DNA of 64,000 bases from Isoetes taiwanensis (taxonomy: Eukaryota; Streptophyta; Lycopodiopsida; Isoetales; Isoetaceae). The stretch lies in the NCBI GenBank assembly GCA_021234155.1, contig JAJEKV010000211.1:310001-374000 (forward strand). The letters are read 5' to 3'. Of this stretch, positions 11,045-21,400 are shown in pieces. The number at the start of each line of letters is the position of its first letter. The stretch's first letter is position 1. The notes under the pieces were generated by a model. The model saw nothing but the letters and a program-made list of their open reading frames with translations. It had not been told where the DNA came from and did not search any database. A program made the translations under genes and the position numbers.

Positions 11045-11740
11045 AGCCTCAGCCTCAGACCGCCGCAGCCTTAGATAGCACCTTGATACATGCTTCCTCA
11101 GCAAGCTATGGGATGCCAGCACCCTTGAACAGGTCAAGACATCACATTACCAACGCCATATAAACCCTATCTTTGGGCGGGGCCGCAAACAATGCACCCA
11201 TCTACCCATGGAAAAGCGCAGATCTATTGTCTCTATCCGTATCTGCACAGGTGCACACCATCTCTGGGTTGAGACATGGAGATGGATTAGGGAGCCGGGT
11301 TAGGAGAGGCTCTGTCGACACTGCCAAGTTGGAGCTATGGAAGACGAATGCCACACCCTTCGAGAGCCGTCCCAAGATACGATGGAATTCAACACGCTAT
11401 CGAAATGGGTCCGCCCGCCCGCCCTTGCATGAGTTGTTGCATACGACCGGTGCGAATGCTAGGATCATACTTTCAAGAGGTCATGGATCGCCCGAATCAG
11501 CTTGGCCCTCGGGCACTCGCTGATATGTGTACATATTTTCTTCCCCTCATGATAGATGTCTATACACCGGTTTGGCAAGACTCTTATTCGACGCGGTTTT
11601 ACCCAAAAACCCTTCTGACGGGGTTTTTCTTAAACAGACAAGAATACATTTTTGCCGCCTCCTTTTGGGTCCCATAGGCTGATTGGTCTCCATGGACGGT
11701 AAAAACTATATTCTATTCTATTCTTATTTTTGCACGGCCG
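11045..11740 (+). mobile_element. 5'-truncated LINE 3' end with (TTCTA)n tail, copy 1
   Basis: The plus strand keeps pieces of the C-terminal part of LINE ORF2. A segment reading TCFLSKLWDASTLEQVKTSH (about 11090-11150) is also present as TCFLCKLSDTSALEHVKISH in the LINE relic at 60.7 kb. A decayed ECHTLREPSQD segment follows near 11347. The end, gggtcccataggctgattgg to the tail, matches the end of the LINE at 31.2 kb (reverse strand). The tail is TTCTATTCTATTCT rather than poly(A). Nonfunctional. Confidence 0.65.
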
Positions 11741-11889
11741 CCTCCAAGTTGGATTCAAGTTAACAATTATTACATGCTATGGTTGTTAGGCTCCTACTTG
11801 CAAATGAGTTCATCAAGCTATTAACGAGTAAAATTAGCAAATGCAGGTATTTTACTTGATAAGACAATTGTACACACAAAGCAACATGG

Positions 11890-12430
11890 TTTTTTTCTTT
11901 TCTTTTTGAATGGATGAGAATTCTATTATATTAAGTAAAACTTCCATTACTATGTAGCAAGTAGACACCCTCCTGCACAAGCTTGAAGTGGGGTAGCTAT
12001 AGAGTCAACCTACAACGTTATATATGGTGGTGAGAATCTCAAGCCTCTAGAGTTTGATGAAAGCCCCCCAGACCACCTCCTTCTGGGTAGCCTCACAGCC
12101 GTGCATATATTTGAATTTTCTTAAACAACTCTCAAGAGCATTCACTAATTGTTTGCATGAGGTGTATTTTTCACGGAAGACGATTGCTCTCCTTCTTTTC
12201 CATATAATCCATAAAGTCCATGATCTGGGTATTTGAAAGGCAGTGCATTTAGAGTGTATTCACCCTATTGCACAATCCAACAATGTGATAGTGAAGAAAT
12301 CATTAAGAAGCATATTCATGTTCCAGCCCATTTCTTCAATTGAAATTCCCGGGCCACCCAAAACATATGCTAGATTTTCTTTGAATAAAGGAAACTTTAC
12401 ATTTTATTTCGAGGCAGGAAAAAGCGTACC
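11890..12430 (-). mobile_element. L1-type LINE 3' end with A-rich tail
   Basis: On the minus strand 12430-12060 encodes the zf-RVT-like end of a plant L1 LINE ORF2: EEMGWNMNMLLNDFFTI, PRSWTLWIIWKRRRAIVFRE and HGCEATQKEVVWGAFIKL. A non-coding 3' part follows and ends in an A-rich tail (AAAAAGAAAAGAAAAAAA read on the minus strand, about 11910-11890). The tail type differs from the pentamer-tailed LINEs here, so at least two LINE families are present. One frame stop is visible, and the copy is 5'-truncated. Confidence 0.65.
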
Positions 12431-12449
12431 AGCCAGCCGCATGTGCCGA

Positions 12450-13836
12450 TTTTGAGGGGATTTCATCCTCTGTTTTTCGGTGCCTGGGATTGATAGATTC
12501 GGCCTGTAGAAGTGTGATCAGAGATCCGGTAAGCTCCTAGTGTTAGATATTGTTTTCCGATTTCTTGAAATCGTTTATCATTAGTTTAGGGTTTAGGGTT
12601 TAAGGTGCCGGAATGAAGTCGTTTACCATTAGTTTAAGATTCATGTTGCCGGATTGAAGCTGCTTTGGCATAAGCATCTATGCGGTAGCAGGTCAAAGGT
12701 CTGAAAATGCTTTGTGGTGTAGCCAATGCAGCGTGCCGGGTTTAAGCACTTGTGCAAAACGTTTAGCATAAGCATCTCTGCAAAACATTTTAGCATTTGA
12801 AATGAAAGCCAATCCACGTAATTTTCCCCGACTACTGAATAGAAACTGTGCATTCCTGTTGAAGAAGATTGAGCTTGTGTTCCAGAATATCAAAGTTTAA
12901 TGCTTCTCTTGTAAGCTGCATACTTAAGGTTTAGCTTTTTTTTGTTCTATGAACAGTAAATAACGAATACGCATCGTATGCCTTTGCTGCGTAGCCATCA
13001 GATTGAAGTTTTGGAAATGCCCTGTACTCTAGCAAATGCACCTATTGTATCTGGTTTTTTTTACCATCACTATGTCTTTGCCGCATAGCCATCAGATTGC
13101 AGTTTTGGAAATGCCCTGCAGTCTAGCCAATGCACTTATTGGATTTGTTTTTTTTACCATCACTAATACCCGGAGCACATAATTGTGCTAATTCGTCCAT
13201 AACTTCATACACCGCCCTTACCAGCAATGTCTATACTTTCAAACTTCCAAATTCCTATTTCTTGAAATTTGCTATAGGTTCCATAGTGTAGCTTCACCTG
13301 CGCATCTTTAGCGAAATTGGATGCGTTTGCTCATATAAGAGGATGATTTTGATAAAGAATCCCTTAGCTCATTTTTTTAGTAAGTCTATATAAGGATTTA
13401 TTTTAATTAGCATCATGAAAATAGTGGCAGCAATCGGCTTCTTGCATTTATCATGCCTATAACAGCGCCATCCAAGATTGCCTCTTTGAAGAATGTTGGT
13501 TAATGGGCCTTTAAAAGTAAAAACTTTCTGGCCTACCTTTTTTTTTCGTTTGTTCAAGTCTGGTCTGCATCAGCTTTGTTTTTCCTTATGAGGAAATCCT
13601 CCTTTTCAAACAAATGAGTATGCCAAGGAGGGCTTTGCAACTCAACCAATCTGTTGGTCGACATTAATATTTTACTTTATTTGAGTGTGGCAACTAGTTA
13701 TCAAACATATGATATCAGCTTATGACAGGAATAGAACTGATTCCTGAAAGATATGCATTAACTACAGTATTGGGAGGATGGATCTGTGGCTGATTCCAAT
13801 CTAAACGTTAATGTGTGGCATATATACAGTGCAGAG
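12450..13836 (+). promoter_or_regulatory. Probable 5'UTR and first intron of the uS8-like gene, with telo-box
   Basis: A donor-like gatccg|gtaagc lies at about 12530, and an acceptor-like atacag/tgcag lies just before the first ATG of the uS8-like gene. The interval has no coding potential. The run gtttagggtttagggttta (12584-12602) contains two telo-box units (AAACCCTAA on the other strand), an element common near starts of plant ribosomal protein genes. A 94-bp unit is duplicated at 12977-13070 and 13071-13166. The intron is inferred, not proven. Confidence 0.4.
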
Positions 13837-14370
13837 ATGACTCGGCTTAGTTCCATTAATGGTGCAATAATGCGCAGGAGATGTGAAGCAGTTGTGAAGC
13901 CATCATCAGTTTTGCTACTTGAATTTCTGAAAGTTATGCAAAAGCATGGTGGGCCTATATTTAGTGCATATTGATGATTTAAAACTTATCTTTGACTTCA
14001 AAATATTTAAATGTCGCTGTGGCTAAATCTGTAGGCTTTGTGGGGAAGTTTCAGTCATTTGATGGCCATGGAGGTGGAAGAGTGGAGATTGAATTAGCTA
14101 GCAAGCTTAAGAAATGTGGGTTCTTTAGCTACAGGCACCACACTACAGCTAAAAATATTCCATTTTGGACAGAACGCCTTCTCTCACCCCGCCAAGTTCC
14201 GCGGCAGGTTGGCAATTTCAGTTTGTTATTTATTTCCTTATGAGTTATATCATGCAATAATTGTTTTGCAGGTTGGTTATCTTGTGATGACAACATCATC
14301 TGGGCTCATGGACCATCATGAAGCTCAGGAGCGTAACATAGGAGGTGCATTTGTTGGGTTCTTTTGCTAA
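13837..14370 (+). CDS. Diverged small-subunit ribosomal protein uS8 (S15a)-like, three exons
   Basis: uS8 binds helix 21 of the small-subunit rRNA. Exons are 13837-13948, 14035-14195 and 14272-14370, all with GT-AG borders and compatible phases, giving 123 residues against the usual 130. Matches to the family are KPSSVLLLEFLKVMQKHGFV, then GRVEIELASKLKKCGFFSYR, WTERLLSPRQ and GYLVMTTSSGLMDHHEA to IGGAFVGFFC. The N-terminus is about 7 residues shorter than normal, missing the stretch around NAEKRG, and the usual final Tyr is Cys. Exon 2 could alternatively end 12 bases later, adding VPRQ. The frame is open, so it could be a functional divergent copy, or a duplicate in early decay given changes at conserved sites. 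The ATG at 13837 was chosen because it aligns with the family start. Confidence 0.6.
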
Positions 14371-15195
14371 TATCTCTTTATAGAGGGACTACACCAGGGC
14401 CTCTGATTATTCTCCATGTACTTGTCCAGTCTAAGGAAATTGTCATTACTATGAAGCTCATTTTTTATGATCCATCAATGTGACCTTTATTCAACTTCGA
14501 AGACATGTCACTTATTGACGCGGTTATTGTGTAGCCCGTTTTAAAGGCCACATAGGAAGATTTTTGCACCATCTGAATAATATTTAAGGTTCGGATACAA
14601 CAAAACCTGATCACATTGAAGTATTTAGGATAGAAAGGAAATGTAGACATAAATTTGCTCTAACTGCAACCATGTATGTATAGTTAGTGACCTGTAGCAA
14701 TGTGCAAGTAGAGCTGAGGTGTATGTTACAAAGGCAAAGGTTGCAAGAACTATTGCTCCTTCCATCCATCCTAGTTGAGCCATGCTCCGTGCTCTCAGGG
14801 CCAATTACCAGTGTTATGCATTGGTTATGGCAGTTCTCTGCAAAATGTGTGAATGCAATTCTAATCAAAGGTGTGCTATGGTCAAAGTTGCACATACACA
14901 TTCCATCTCGACATGACTCCAAAGACTAAGCATACGGATGAAGAAAACAAGAAGTATGGAACAAGAGATATTACTTTCACTTTGCATTACACCAAAAACT
15001 GAACAATTTGTCTTCACTTTGTACAAGTGCTGAGAAGGCTTTCAAAATTGAGAAGCTCAACTTCTATTTACAAATATTAGACTCAAATTGAGCTCTTGAT
15101 TTTCGAGATTTAATCTGAAGCAACCACAACAGCACTGATTTGCAGCTGGATTATACCTTTCCACATTGGAAATTTGTACCCTGCTTTGGGATTTT
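14371..15195. other. Intergenic, no gene seen
   Basis: No coding stretch or repeat is recognised between the uS8-like gene and the leftward small-protein gene; the right part (15000-15195) is probably the 3'UTR of the latter. Confidence 0.5.
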
Positions 15196-15420
15196 TTACC
15201 TGTCCAAAATGCTTATCACCATTAAGTCTGACTCTGTTAGGGCATTATTTTTTTGAATTTGAACTGCAGAAGCAGCAGCTGCGGATGAAGAAGTGCAACA
15301 GCGGCATTCCTCTCTCATCTGATAAAACGCAGAAAGCTGAGCCATTCTTTGAGGATTGCTTCTTAACCTGCTAGAAGCAGTGGTGAATGCATCCTCTAAA
15401 ACCCGTGACAATCTACCCAT
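15196..15420 (-). CDS. Small protein of unknown function, copy A (74 aa)
   Basis: The frame opens at ATG 15420 and encodes MGRLSRVLEDAFTTASSRLR, a central QLSAFYQMREECRCC and a C-terminal LMVISILDR. There is no signal peptide or membrane segment; the N-terminal half looks like an amphipathic helix and a CRCC cysteine cluster follows. The neighbour at 16432-16650 on the opposite strand encodes a close paralog. Conservation of protein ends and central motif between the two, against non-alignable DNA outside, shows that this is a real coding sequence. A TATA run (tatatata at about 15524-15535, reading leftward) lies about 105 bases upstream of the ATG. I do not recognise the family. The middle (SSSAAAASAV) is low-complexity and differs between copies. 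Confidence 0.7.
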   Translation of the reverse strand: MGRLSRVLEDAFTTASSRLRSNPQRMAQLSAFYQMREECRCCTSSSAAAASAVQIQKNNALTESDLMVISILDR

Positions 15421-15521
15421 ATTCTGATCAAATGCAAGCCTATAATTCAGAACTTGAATCGGAGGTGCAGAAGTGCAAACTTTTTGTGCGAAGATTCGAA
15501 TGCTGAAATAATCTGCGAGGG

Positions 15522-15568
15522 GGCATATATATAGAAGGGCAAGAAGTTGCGGCTAGTGCTCTGGCAGC
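15522..15568 (-). promoter_or_regulatory. Promoter of small-protein copy A: TATA box and motif shared with copy B
   Basis: Reading leftward, CTGCCAGAGCACTAGCCGC (15568-15550) precedes a TATATATA run (15535-15524) about 105 bases before the ATG. The same 19-base motif, with one change, lies 117 bases before the ATG of copy B. Confidence 0.5.
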
Positions 15569-15639
15569 AATGTGGCGGCCGATCTTTTTTTCCACACCTG
15601 TTGTGGCCGGGCTTAAATAGTGGATGATAAAATCCCATT

Positions 15640-16280
15640 CAATTCAATTCGGTTTTATTACTCAAATATATAAGTTTGTAAAATTATGTTTATCCAACTA
15701 TTCGTCAATAAGGTGCATTTCCACTCTAACATTTCATTTAGGTACATCTTTCATCCTAAATACCTCACTCTATTTGTGATATGGATTTCTAGTTTTTTTT
15801 TTTTTTTTTTTTTTTCACAACTGTGGTCTTCTTCTTTCATATCTGGGTGGCTAGAATAATTTGCTAAATTTTGGGAATTTAGGATTTGAATCCCAAGCAC
15901 AGAAGTAACTTGTGGAAAAAGAAGGTTAGAATATATTAGTACAGTGCGGCTGGTACTCTTGCGGCTCGGCATGAGAATAATATATGGATATGGAGACGAT
16001 TTGGATGTGGGACATCCATTATTTTATGCCATTTATTCTTGTCTTGTTTAGAATACCACTTTGTTTTCTTCCAAAAGATTTGTCTTCGTTCCCTAGAATA
16101 GAATAGCATATAGAATACAAATTGGTCTTCCTATCTACTAAGGCGACAACTCATATATGGGACCACAATAGTACCACATACAAAAGACAAAATGTACATA
16201 AGATTTGATGCCCCACACATCTGGGCATTTGTTTATTTGAGGTCTAAAATCCTATGGATAGATTGAACAAAATCAGCCTC
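15640..16280. other. Intergenic region between the divergent gene pair
   Basis: About 1 kb separates the two start codons. The middle is AT-rich with a poly(T) run at 15790-15815 and no coding signal. Confidence 0.5.
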
Positions 16281-16281
16281 C

Positions 16282-16315
16282 AATATATATGCCGAACTGC
16301 CAGAGCACTAGTCGC
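16282..16315 (+). promoter_or_regulatory. Promoter of small-protein copy B: TATA-like run and shared motif
   Basis: AATATATAT (16282-16290) is followed by CTGCCAGAGCACTAGTCGC (16297-16315), 117 bases before the ATG. The motif matches that of copy A in 18 of 19 bases, at an equivalent distance from the start codon. A CT-rich stretch follows (ttctctctctctag). Confidence 0.45.
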
Positions 16316-16431
16316 CTTCTCTCTCTCTAGCTTTCTTTTCCATTTCAACACCTTCACATTACTTACATAAAGCTTTGCACTTTGGCGCTTCTAATTCAAA
16401 TTTTACATACTCAAAAGTTTTGATCATAGAA

Positions 16432-16650
16432 ATGGGTCGATTGGCAAGAGTTTTTAAGGATTCATTAGCTATGGCATCTAGTCGATTAAAAAGCAATCCT
16501 CAAGAGCTGGCTCAACTTTCTGCCTTTTATCAGATGAGAGAAGAATGTCGTTGTTGTAGTTCTTTATCTTCCGTTATTGAAAATCAGGAATATAAACGGG
16601 GTGCTCTAACAAAATCAGATTGGATGGTCATTAGCATTTTGGACAGATAG
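16432..16650 (+). CDS. Small protein of unknown function, copy B (72 aa)
   Basis: ATG at 16432 was chosen because it aligns with the start of copy A. The protein begins MGRLARVFKDSLAMASSRLK, shares the central QLSAFYQMREECRCC exactly and ends SDWMVISILDR. It has no signal peptide or transmembrane helix. Identity to copy A is high over the first 42 and last 14 residues, while the linker between them (SSLSSVIENQEYKRG) differs. The two genes are head-to-head, about 1.0 kb apart, consistent with an inverted duplication. Function is unknown; conserved ends and a Cys-rich centre suggest a small regulatory or binding protein, but that is speculation. Confidence 0.7.
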   Translation: MGRLARVFKDSLAMASSRLKSNPQELAQLSAFYQMREECRCCSSLSSVIENQEYKRGALTKSDWMVISILDR

Positions 16651-18442
16651 AAATTCCCAAGAGCTGGGCACAACATGTATTTCTCCACTTGGATCTTACA
16701 ATGGAAACAAGGAATTGGACTCCTTTGATTAAAATGTAAATGAACAAATTAAATCTCACACTTATACAGTTGGAAATGAACAATATTACGTCTGTTTCCT
16801 TATTGTGCAATTTCATTTAATCTGCATTTTATTTTTATCAAGTCGTGCAAATATATCTTGTAGCTTTAATAGGTTGAAACAACTATAAAGGCATACAAGT
16901 CGCAAGATTGTTCAAGGAAAAGAACAGAATAGAATAGACAGTGGATGACAAGACTAATAAAATCAACAATGCTAGTGTTCTTGCAAAGTGAACCACTTCC
17001 AAACCATGAAAGAAAAAAAGAGAAACGGGCCGGGGGGGGTTTCCCAAAACCTAATGGTATTTTGGCTGCATTGCAGATGTGTATGGCCAATTTTTTTTTC
17101 TCATTGGTGTTAGCATTGTTTGTCCAACATTTCATAAACCCAACTTTCCATTATGGATTTGGAGCCATTTTGGGGTATTTGGACAATTAAATTCAAGTTA
17201 TTTTCAAGAAAGAATCATGGCATCGAAGATTATCATGTCAAGGTAACAAGGTCTTTGTGTATGCTTTTGTTAGTTGAAGGGACGAGTATACAAGATCCTA
17301 AGTATTGATGGAGAGGTTGCATTTCAATCAGGTTTAGACTTTTGAATAACCAAGTGCACTTTTCCACTTGAGCCCATTGTTTAAAAGATACACGATGCCA
17401 CATTGCTTGTTGGGCCCTCTCAATGGCCTTATGTTGCACAACATTTTAATCTACAAGAAAGCATCATAACGTACACTTGCTCATAAGACTCAAACCAATG
17501 AGGAGTAATTTGTTCGTCTCTTCTTATTCTTTCAAATGCATTCTAGCTTCTATTCAATCAACATAAATGCATCATGTACAACATAGAACATAGATATGAA
17601 TGAGCACATGGATGACTACATAAATGTTTCATTGTCTACACTTGTGCATTCTCGTGCAAAGTAACTCATTGTGCTTCTGTCCCCCTTGTCTTCCTTCTGT
17701 AACTCATCTCATCGTGCTTTTGGCTAGTCTCTCCCCTCCCTACATGTTATCTTTCTTTCAATGCACAGTTGTTTGCCAATTGTTTAGTGTGCTAGGCATG
17801 TTCTAAATATCTATGTTAAGCTTTCCTTAGTTTGTAATGCTTTTTTTTTAATTCCTTTAGCGTTTTAGTCATGTTCTAAATATTTACGCAAGTTTTCCCT
17901 AGTTTTGTAAAGTTGTTTTCAATTTAGGACAATTTATAACACATCAATCAAGCTTATGCTTCTTATAATTGCTTGTGACCATTATTGCTGTTTAAATTGC
18001 AGTTAGATGTAGAGGTACTTCCTGTCAATCTCATTGTACCTATTTTTGCTTATAAGGTTCTAGAACATTTGAACAGCCTGTCTTTACTTTAGCTTTGCCA
18101 AGCTCTAATACCATGCTAATTGTATGTCATACTCTTACAATGTTTATCAATGTAATTTGCTATGCATATGGTCTTCACATGAAGCATTGTCCTAGTCCGT
18201 TCGTCTTCACATGAAGCATTGTCCTAGTCCGTTTGGTACTGTTCTTACAATCATTTTCCTTATGCATGCATCATCTCCTTAAGGGCACAACAGCTGCAGG
18301 TATTTCTCAAAAAGTGCAATTTTGCGGAAATTTTGTACAGAATGAAGCTATTGCAAATTTCCCAGGTTGACAGAAATTAGCATTAGGATTATAGATCATA
18401 AAATTTGATTTCTGAGCAAAAGGGATAGCAACGAAGAAAAGA
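16651..18442. other. Intergenic, one short tandem duplication
   Basis: Mostly AT-rich DNA without coding signal; a G8 run lies near 17032-17039. A 32-bp unit beginning gtcttcacatgaagcattgt is duplicated in tandem at 18171-18202 and 18203-18234. Confidence 0.5.
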
Positions 18443-21400
18443 TTAGGTACAGTGTGGTAGTTTCCATTGTGGGGGTATTGGACCAACATCTTGTATAATT
18501 TCTCGATGACAAGACCAGACAAGTCTGATAGCTTCTGGGGTACCTATTCCTGCTCCTCTTGGATCTCCAGCTGGCCCAAACCTGCAACAAAAAGTTTGTT
18601 GAACTCCCGAAGTAAAAAAAAAACTTATCTACATAAAATTGAATACAGTAGCCTAATCAACAGCATACCAGTGATTTTGTGGTGCACCAGTAGTCCTTGC
18701 TCGAATCCCTGCATATGTGGTCCCATTGATAGTTGATCCAATAACTCTCTGCACAGGCCGCAGCTCAGGTTAAAGAAGGAAAAACCAAGGCCTTCAGATT
18801 AAAGAACAGTATTTCCCAGGTACATAATAGACTTACATGAACAAAATTAATATCATTAGAGACCACGGCAGCTGTCAAGTGGGAATGCATTCGTTCACAT
18901 GCTTCTAGGACAAGAGGCAAGTTCTCCTGAGTATAGTCAGTAAGTACCTGCGCACCAATTACCACATCAGAATCGTCACTCAAGGCACACGAAAGAAATT
19001 GAACAGGCCAAGATACCTGGAATGGGCCGAACACCTCCTTAGTTACAAGACCAAAATTCTCATCTTTCAAAATCTCATTGAGGGGCACAAACACAGCAGT
19101 AGGCTGAACGGCACCATAGCAGTTTGGAATATTGTGGTTTGCCAAGGGCTTACCACCAAAGGCAACATATGCGCCAGGTATTAAAAGGAGCTTACGTATA
19201 TGGTCCAGTATGAAATCGGTGGTCACCTGGAAGATCAAATGTTTAGAGCACAAGTGTGCCAGAAAATCATAAAATACTCCAGCAAAAACAAACAATGAAG
19301 TAATTTCACAATAGAAACAAACCGTAAGCACTGGACCAATTGTTAAATCTTCAAGTTTTCGCCTTTCAGCTAGATTCTTCAGCTTGTTGACAAAACCTTG
19401 TTTATGCCAGTTCTGCACAAAGTGTGATGACTGCTATAACTAAAAGATTGATTTTGACGCTCGTGGTAGCTTAAGGACTGTAAACAGACCTATGGCCACG
19501 AAAACTTTGAGGCTTTATGCAGTCCAAATTATCATATATTCCTGGAAGTATATATACCTCGTGAATGAATAAAATTGACTGTGCAGAGCACTTTTGGCCA
19601 CTGCATGCATATGCATCCTGGTCACAGACCCATGCAACATATTCTGCCTGCGAAAGAAAGAGCAAAAGATTTGATGGATGTGTCTCAGAACATGTGCAGA
19701 TCAAACTTACTATCAAAAAGACGAATTCTTAAATAACAATCCAAGCATTTCAATAATCAACTAGACTGAAACAAATCATTGTTGGGAACAAAAATAACTC
19801 CAGTTAGTTCAAACACTAAAAAACCTGTACCATGAGCAATCAGCTACCACAACTATAAGAAATACGATGAAGTACCCAAACAGCATATTGTTTTCACGCT
19901 CCACTTAAAATAATTGCTAAAAGGAAACCAAACAGTGCTGGCATCCAAAGGCATCAAGCCTATGTGACCCAAGGACAAATCCCTGACCACCTGCCAGACA
20001 TATCTAATAGTAGTGACATGGCATCCATGTCCAAAAAGTTCATCCAGTTTTTGCCGGCACAAACCTTCAAAAGCAGGAAGGAAGAGAATCAGAAACTAGC
20101 AGAAGGAATATCATCATTTTCCACCCTAGCACCAAGAGGACATGAATATGAAGATGAAGAGACAATGTGGCAACCATTAGCATGGCATCATTAACAAGTC
20201 AAGAGTCTTTACATGCATTAATGTGTTTAGCTATTTTTTGCCATATCTCATGCACAATAATTCTACCCAGCTTATGTTAGATCATTGAATCGACTCCTAA
20301 TACAGCAACATGCCATTATTTATCAGCATATTTGGATGTCAAACCATAGCCTGCAAATCAAGTAGAAGTAGCATTCAAGCGAATAGAACAGCAGGATCAT
20401 GAAATCCAAGGGGCTTGACAATGATCCTGGACTCAACGTATGAAATGTGGTGCAATATTTTTGCTTGCCTGAAAATATGGCACAAATTCACACGAAAACC
20501 TAATGGAATTTTGTAAGAAAAATTATAATCTACATAAGATTATTATAACAGTCTCCTACAATTCATTACCATACCTCATGGACATCTGGACCAAGTATTT
20601 TCCAATCAAACCCAGCATCCTCCAGCTTTATCCTCCCCCGCAAATCTACTGCCAGTCTATCAGCAACTCTTGAACTCCCAGTAAAGAGAGTCATTTTGGG
20701 TTCAGCCTGAATAGATAGCAATATCAGCAAGCTTCATCGGCATCTCCTCAATAGAACAAAAAAATGAAAAGCAAGCTTCATCGCACTGGAAAAACAGAAA
20801 AATGAAGAACGAGAAACAAACAAACATGTGATAGGTGATTTCAGGCAAACCTTTAAAGCCAAGTCAGGAAAGGCAACATTGCAGCAAGAGTACAGAGTCC
20901 ATGAGTCGTGAGTTATAGCATCGAACAAATTATAAGAGTTTGATAAATGAGAACATTAAAGACCTTTATATTAAAAAATGCAAGACTTACCTTCAATAAA
21001 AGCTTATTCATAGTCGGCCCATCACAATTTATAAAATCAGCATCAGTGGGCGGCATCCCACAGCCATGTAGCAATTTTAACATTTGTTCCATAACAATGC
21101 TGACCTAAGCATTATAACCAAATGTTGTAAGTTCAAAAAACAAGGCAGTACAGCTCAGAGTTACAGACTAAAAGAAGCTAATTGACAAAATTTAACCAAT
21201 TAATATTACTCCATACAGCCCTTACATATTAAAAACTGCAGTAAAATAGCTATATATTTTGTACATTGTATGCCCTGAAATTTTGCTTCTAAAACATGAA
21301 CTTGGGATCCAACGTTCGAAAATGAGTTTACTATTTAAATATAACCTTGCTATCTACTTTCAAAAGAGGCTTATTCCCCATAAATAGGGCTCCCATGAGT

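Noticed and set aside
12584-12602. Interstitial telomere
   Set aside because: Only two to three TTTAGGG units; better explained as telo-boxes of the uS8-like gene.
15790-15815. Poly(T) run as a retroposon tail
   Set aside because: No element sequence or target duplication beside it.
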